Below are positions 5,777 to 7,634 of a stretch of 7,634 nt of DNA, in pieces. How positions within the stretch are numbered: the first letter of the stretch is position 1; each line of letters starts with the position of its first letter. Origin of the DNA: Candidatus Altarchaeales archaeon (GTDB taxonomy: Archaea; Altiarchaeota; Altiarchaeia; IMC4; SCGC-AAA252-I15); assembly GCA_014729705.1 (NCBI GenBank), contig WJJK01000379.1, forward strand, positions 1 through 7,634. Reading direction: 5' to 3'. The position numbers and the translations under genes are program-made. The notes beneath the pieces were generated by a model. It ran no database searches and had not been told where the DNA came from. It saw only the letters and a list, made by a program, of their open reading frames with translations.

Positions 5777-6000
5777 GCAAACTTAAACCTGTTTCTCCAA
5801 GAAAACTCAGTAAATTAATCGAAAAACTGGGGTTCAACAAAATACGGCAGAAAGGTTCACACGCCTTCTATCTGCATGAAGATGGTAGGCGAACAGTCAT
5901 ACCCCTTCACTCCAGCGAAGATATTGGTGTCGGCCTGCTAATAGAAATCCTAAAAGAAATCGAACTCAACAGAAAACAATACCAAAAACAAATAAAATAA
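5773..6000 (+). CDS. hicA: HicA-family mRNA interferase toxin
   Basis: Small (75 aa) double-stranded-RNA-binding-like ribonuclease that cleaves mRNA and slows growth when free of HicB. Family marks: LKPVSPRKLSKLIEKLGF at the N-terminus, the catalytic-histidine motif RQKGSHAFYLH (His30), then RTVIPLHSSEDIGVGLLIEILKEI, the usual PxH...I..G.L..ILK ending. The GTG start at 5773 overlaps the hicB TGA by 4 nt, so translation is coupled and both proteins are made together. All expected residues seem present, so the toxin looks intact. The coding strand is strikingly A/C-rich at the 3' end (about 20% G+T in 5941-6000). Confidence 0.93.
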   Translation: MSKLKPVSPRKLSKLIEKLGFNKIRQKGSHAFYLHEDGRRTVIPLHSSEDIGVGLLIEILKEIELNRKQYQKQIK

Positions 6001-6035
6001 AAAAACACCTTCTCAAGAAAGTATTTACTGGCACT

Positions 6036-6111
6036 GCGGATTCGAGGACATGAACGTCTGGCACAAAAAAATAATTACAGTATAACTACGCCCTATTGTA
6101 ACTATAATACA
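6036..6111 (+). repeat. Right copy of the 76-bp direct repeat
   Basis: Perfect copy of 5294-5369. Homology starts abruptly at GCGGATTCG; the bases before it (6001-6035) do not match ablB. Together the copies bracket 666 bp that include hicBA. Confidence 0.97.
6041..6085 (+). pseudogene. Fragment of ablB C-terminus (last 14 codons and stop)
   Basis: Within the right repeat this stretch still encodes FEDMNVWHKKIITV and the stop of ablB, but without the rest of the gene. It is not expected to be expressed as protein; it marks a duplication or integration event. Confidence 0.85.
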
Positions 6112-6202
6112 AAAAAATGTAAACCCTGTGAAAAAATAAAGGCGCAACCTTTTAGTTGATTATAACTAGATTTCAAACAGCTTGGTTAACAGAAAAAGGG
6201 GT

Positions 6203-6330
6203 GTGGGAACTCGTCAACTGAAGGGATGTGATTTGTGGGAGTGAGGCGTAAGCCGAAGACTGAGCCTGTTGAGTCTCCTCAGGGACGAGAAGCGTGTGGA
6301 AAAAGGAGCTACCAAGTTCAGGAGATATAA
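6203..6330 (+). pseudogene. Possible C-terminal remnant of an IS605-type TnpB
   Basis: Two adjacent frames read like the tail of archaeal TnpB (IS200/IS605, IS1341 group): VGTRQLKGCD at 6203-6232, close to the VGTT-(x)-ACGD stretch that follows the last zinc ribbon of many TnpBs, then after a one-base shift FVGVRRKPKTEPVESPQGRE (6232-6291) ending CGKRSYQVQEI and a TAA at 6328. TnpB tails of this Lys/Pro/Glu-rich kind vary a lot and recognition is by eye. No catalytic part is present, and no complete insertion-sequence ends were found. The fragment ends 13 bp inside the 3' end of the minus-strand gene. The region 6112-6202 otherwise shows nothing recognisable. Confidence 0.4.
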
Positions 6331-6656
6331 TCTAATTCTTTGAGTTTTTCCATATCTTTATCAGTTGCAATGAATGCTAACCATTTTGGCAGATCATCTC
6401 GTTTAGGTGTTATCTTACATAATTTTAGCTTCCCTATTGTTTTGTAATAGAATTTATTGCTGGATACAGCAGATACGAATTCTATAGACTCAATATCTGG
6501 TTTTGATATCTGGTGGCTCCAAAAGAGAATACTTAGTGATATGTGTTCTCCTGTAATTGAGACCTTTCCAAAGGGCCAGCTACCAGAAAAACCACCGACT
6601 TTTTTGGGCCAACAAACATATCCTCTTCTGGAATATGTGTCCTCACTCTCTGACAT
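6318..6656 (-). CDS. Small orphan protein, possibly PH-like fold
   Basis: 112 residues from the ATG at 6656-6654; an extension to a GTG at 6716 is open but lacks a ribosome site. The sequence has MSESEDTYSRRGYVCWPKKV, then alternating hydrophobic strands (SWPFGKVSITGEHISLSILF, PDIESIEFVSAVSSNKFYY, KLKLCKITPKRDDLPKWLAF) and a final helix DKDMEKLKELDYI. Many strands followed by one C-terminal helix, and the SWPF-(x)-KVSI-(x)-LSI pattern, recall small bacterial/archaeal PH- or GRAM-like proteins, whose role is usually unknown. No signal peptide or membrane helix. The AT-rich, non-family composition and its place beside the hicBA cassette suggest accessory DNA. I do not assign a function. Confidence 0.55.
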   Translation of the reverse strand: MSESEDTYSRRGYVCWPKKVGGFSGSWPFGKVSITGEHISLSILFWSHQISKPDIESIEFVSAVSSNKFYYKTIGKLKLCKITPKRDDLPKWLAFIATDKDMEKLKELDYIS

Positions 6657-6679
6657 CACAAAAATATTTAGGTGATTAC

Positions 6680-6688
6680 TATTTAAGA
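6680..6688 (-). promoter_or_regulatory. Candidate TATA box for the orphan minus-strand gene
   Basis: On the minus strand this lies within TTTCTTAAATA, 24-32 nt before the ATG at 6656, right for a leaderless transcript. It is the main reason for preferring the shorter start. Confidence 0.35.
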
Positions 6689-6716
6689 AATAATCTGAAA
6701 CCTCATTCACACACAC

Positions 6717-6779
6717 CGTATAACAAGGGTTAGGTGCGTGTGTTTTTGGTTTAATTTTTAGTTTGGTGGGTGTTATACG
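6717..6779 (+). repeat. 9-bp inverted repeat in the gap before acnX
   Basis: CGTATAACA (6717-6725) and TGTTATACG (6771-6779) are exact inverted copies 45 nt apart. A second, imperfect pair lies partly inside: ACACACACC (6709-6717) against GGTGCGTGT (6733-6741) with one mismatch. Both sit in a strongly G/T-rich gap between the divergent orphan gene and acnX. Confidence 0.5.
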
Positions 6780-6832
6780 TCTTTTTTTTTGGTTTGAGTT
6801 TAGTGTTTGTGGAAAAATATTTTTTTTTTGGG

Positions 6833-6839
6833 TATATAT
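6833..6839 (+). promoter_or_regulatory. Candidate TATA box for acnX
   Basis: TATATAT lies 31-37 nt before the ATG at 6870. There is no Shine-Dalgarno before that ATG, so a short-leader or leaderless mRNA is likely. A run of ten Ts (6820-6829) lies just upstream. Confidence 0.45.
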
Positions 6840-6869
6840 CTTTGTTTTCTCCTATGTTTTATTTGAGTT

Positions 6870-7634
6870 ATGTTTTTGTCGGAGGCGGATGAGCGGGTTC
6901 TCGCAGGAGGTGACGGTGGTGCGGCTGCTAAGAGCATGAGGATTCTTGTGGCTTTGGGGGAGATTTATGGTGCAGACTCGTTGATTCCGGTTGAGTCGGT
7001 GCAGATTGCAGGCGTAAGCTACCATAACCTGGGGGAGGCCGGACTGGAGTACCTGGGTGAGTTAGCCCTAGACGGGCGGGTTAAGGTTCCCACCACGTTG
7101 AATCCTGCGGGCATGGATTTAATTGATTGGAAGGCTCATGGAATCCCCGCCGATTTCGCGGAAAAACAAGCCAACGTTGTGGAAGCCTTCACAAAAATGG
7201 GTGTGAACCCCACTTGCACCTGCACACCCTACCTAGTCGGCGTCAACCCCAAGTTCGGCTCCCACCTAGCCTGGAGTGAAAGCAGCGCAGTAACCTACGT
7301 CAACTCAGTGCTAGGTGCGCGAACCAACAAAGAAGGCGGACCCTCGGCCCTAGCCTCCGCAATCTGCGGGAAAACACCCAACTACGGACTACACCAAGAC
7401 CAACAAAGACAACCCCACCAAACATTCAAAGTCGAGGCGAAAATAGAAACACTACCTGACTGGGGCGCCCTAGGCTACGCAATCGGCGTGTTAAGTGAAA
7501 ACAAGATACCCTACATAGACGGCGCAAAAACACACGACACCGACCTGCTGAAAAGCTTCGGCGCCTCCCTCGTAACCTACGGCGCCAAACCAATGTACCA
7601 CCTAGAAGGAGTAACACCCGAAGCAGACAAAGCC
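6870..7634 (+). CDS. Phosphomevalonate dehydratase large subunit (aconitase X), N-terminal 255 residues
   Basis: Runs off the right edge without a stop. Aconitase-X catalytic domain: MFLSEADERVLAGGDGGAAA, LVALGEIYGADSLIPVESVQ (26-45), IAGVSYHNLGEAGLEYL, VPTTLNPAGMDL (73-84), MGVNPTCTCTPYLVG (110-124; Cys116 and Cys118 are candidate iron-sulfur ligands), AWSESSAVTYVNSVLGARTN (134-153), EGGPSALASAICGKTPNYG, GALGYAIG and YHLEGVTPEA. In archaea this protein with a separate small swivel subunit dehydrates mevalonate 5-phosphate to trans-anhydromevalonate phosphate, the substrate of the UbiD enzyme encoded at 1413-2696. The bacterial relative acts on hydroxyproline, but the presence of the UbiD gene nearby argues for the mevalonate role. 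The small subunit is expected beyond the window. Coding-strand G+T falls from 70% (6901-6960) to 23% (7381-7440). Confidence 0.93.
   Translation, partial: MFLSEADERVLAGGDGGAAAKSMRILVALGEIYGADSLIPVESVQIAGVSYHNLGEAGLEYLGELALDGRVKVPTTLNPAGMDLIDWKAHGIPADFAEKQANVVEAFTKMGVNPTCTCTPYLVGVNPKFGSHLAWSESSAVTYVNSVLGARTNKEGGPSALASAICGKTPNYGLHQDQQRQPHQTFKVEAKIETLPDWGALGYAIGVLSENKIPYIDGAKTHDTDLLKSFGASLVTYGAKPMYHLEGVTPEADKA

Noticed and set aside
5294..6111. CRISPR array
   Set aside because: There are only two long direct repeats and a separate short tandem; no regular repeat-spacer pattern exists.
6112..6317. tRNA or structured RNA gene
   Set aside because: No cloverleaf, TTCRANNC-like T-loop or snoRNA C/D boxes could be found by eye; the TnpB-like tail explains part of it better.
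7426..7617. Minus-strand Arg/Leu-rich open frame
   Set aside because: It is antisense to the conserved acnX frame, which runs off the window edge without a stop.

Overview
The window looks archaeal. Two genes belong to the archaeal (anhydromevalonate phosphate) variant of the mevalonate pathway, the single-stranded DNA-binding protein is a tiny RPA-type OB fold, several starts look leaderless with a TATA-like box about 25-35 bp upstream, and a lysine 2,3-aminomutase / beta-lysine acetyltransferase pair of the kind known from methanogens is present. A bathyarchaeal or related lineage is possible but cannot be settled from this sequence alone.

Layout. 1-965 is a minus-strand unit: a TalC-like transaldolase followed 12 nt later by the N-terminus of a YihY/BrkB-type membrane protein that leaves the window. 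From 1075 the plus strand carries a 92-aa OB-fold protein and a UbiD-family decarboxylase, the probable anhydromevalonate phosphate decarboxylase. After a T/A-rich gap comes a second unit: a small basic protein of unknown function (TTG start, strong Shine-Dalgarno), then lysine 2,3-aminomutase (ablA) and beta-lysine N-acetyltransferase (ablB), which together would make the osmolyte N-epsilon-acetyl-beta-lysine. The aminomutase frame is conserved well upstream of its first usable start codon, so this gene has either a non-canonical start or a one-base lesion.

5294-6330 is an accessory segment. A hicB-hicA toxin-antitoxin pair lies between two perfect 76-bp direct repeats made of the last 14 codons of ablB, its stop codon and its downstream flank. 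A 28-bp tandem repeat with a palindromic core sits just upstream of the hicB TATA box. Beyond the right repeat is a broken fragment that resembles the C-terminal tail of an IS605-type TnpB. The arrangement suggests a small mobile or recombined cassette at the 3' end of ablB that leaves the gene intact.

6318-6656 (minus) encodes a small orphan protein, perhaps with a PH-like fold. From 6870 to the right edge is the large-subunit (aconitase X) part of phosphomevalonate dehydratase, the enzyme acting immediately before the UbiD decarboxylase; the two steps are about 4 kb apart, with the osmolyte genes and the accessory segment between them. Base composition is uneven: in acnX and hicBA the coding strand goes from G/T-rich to A/C-rich within one transcription unit, and ablB does so more weakly.
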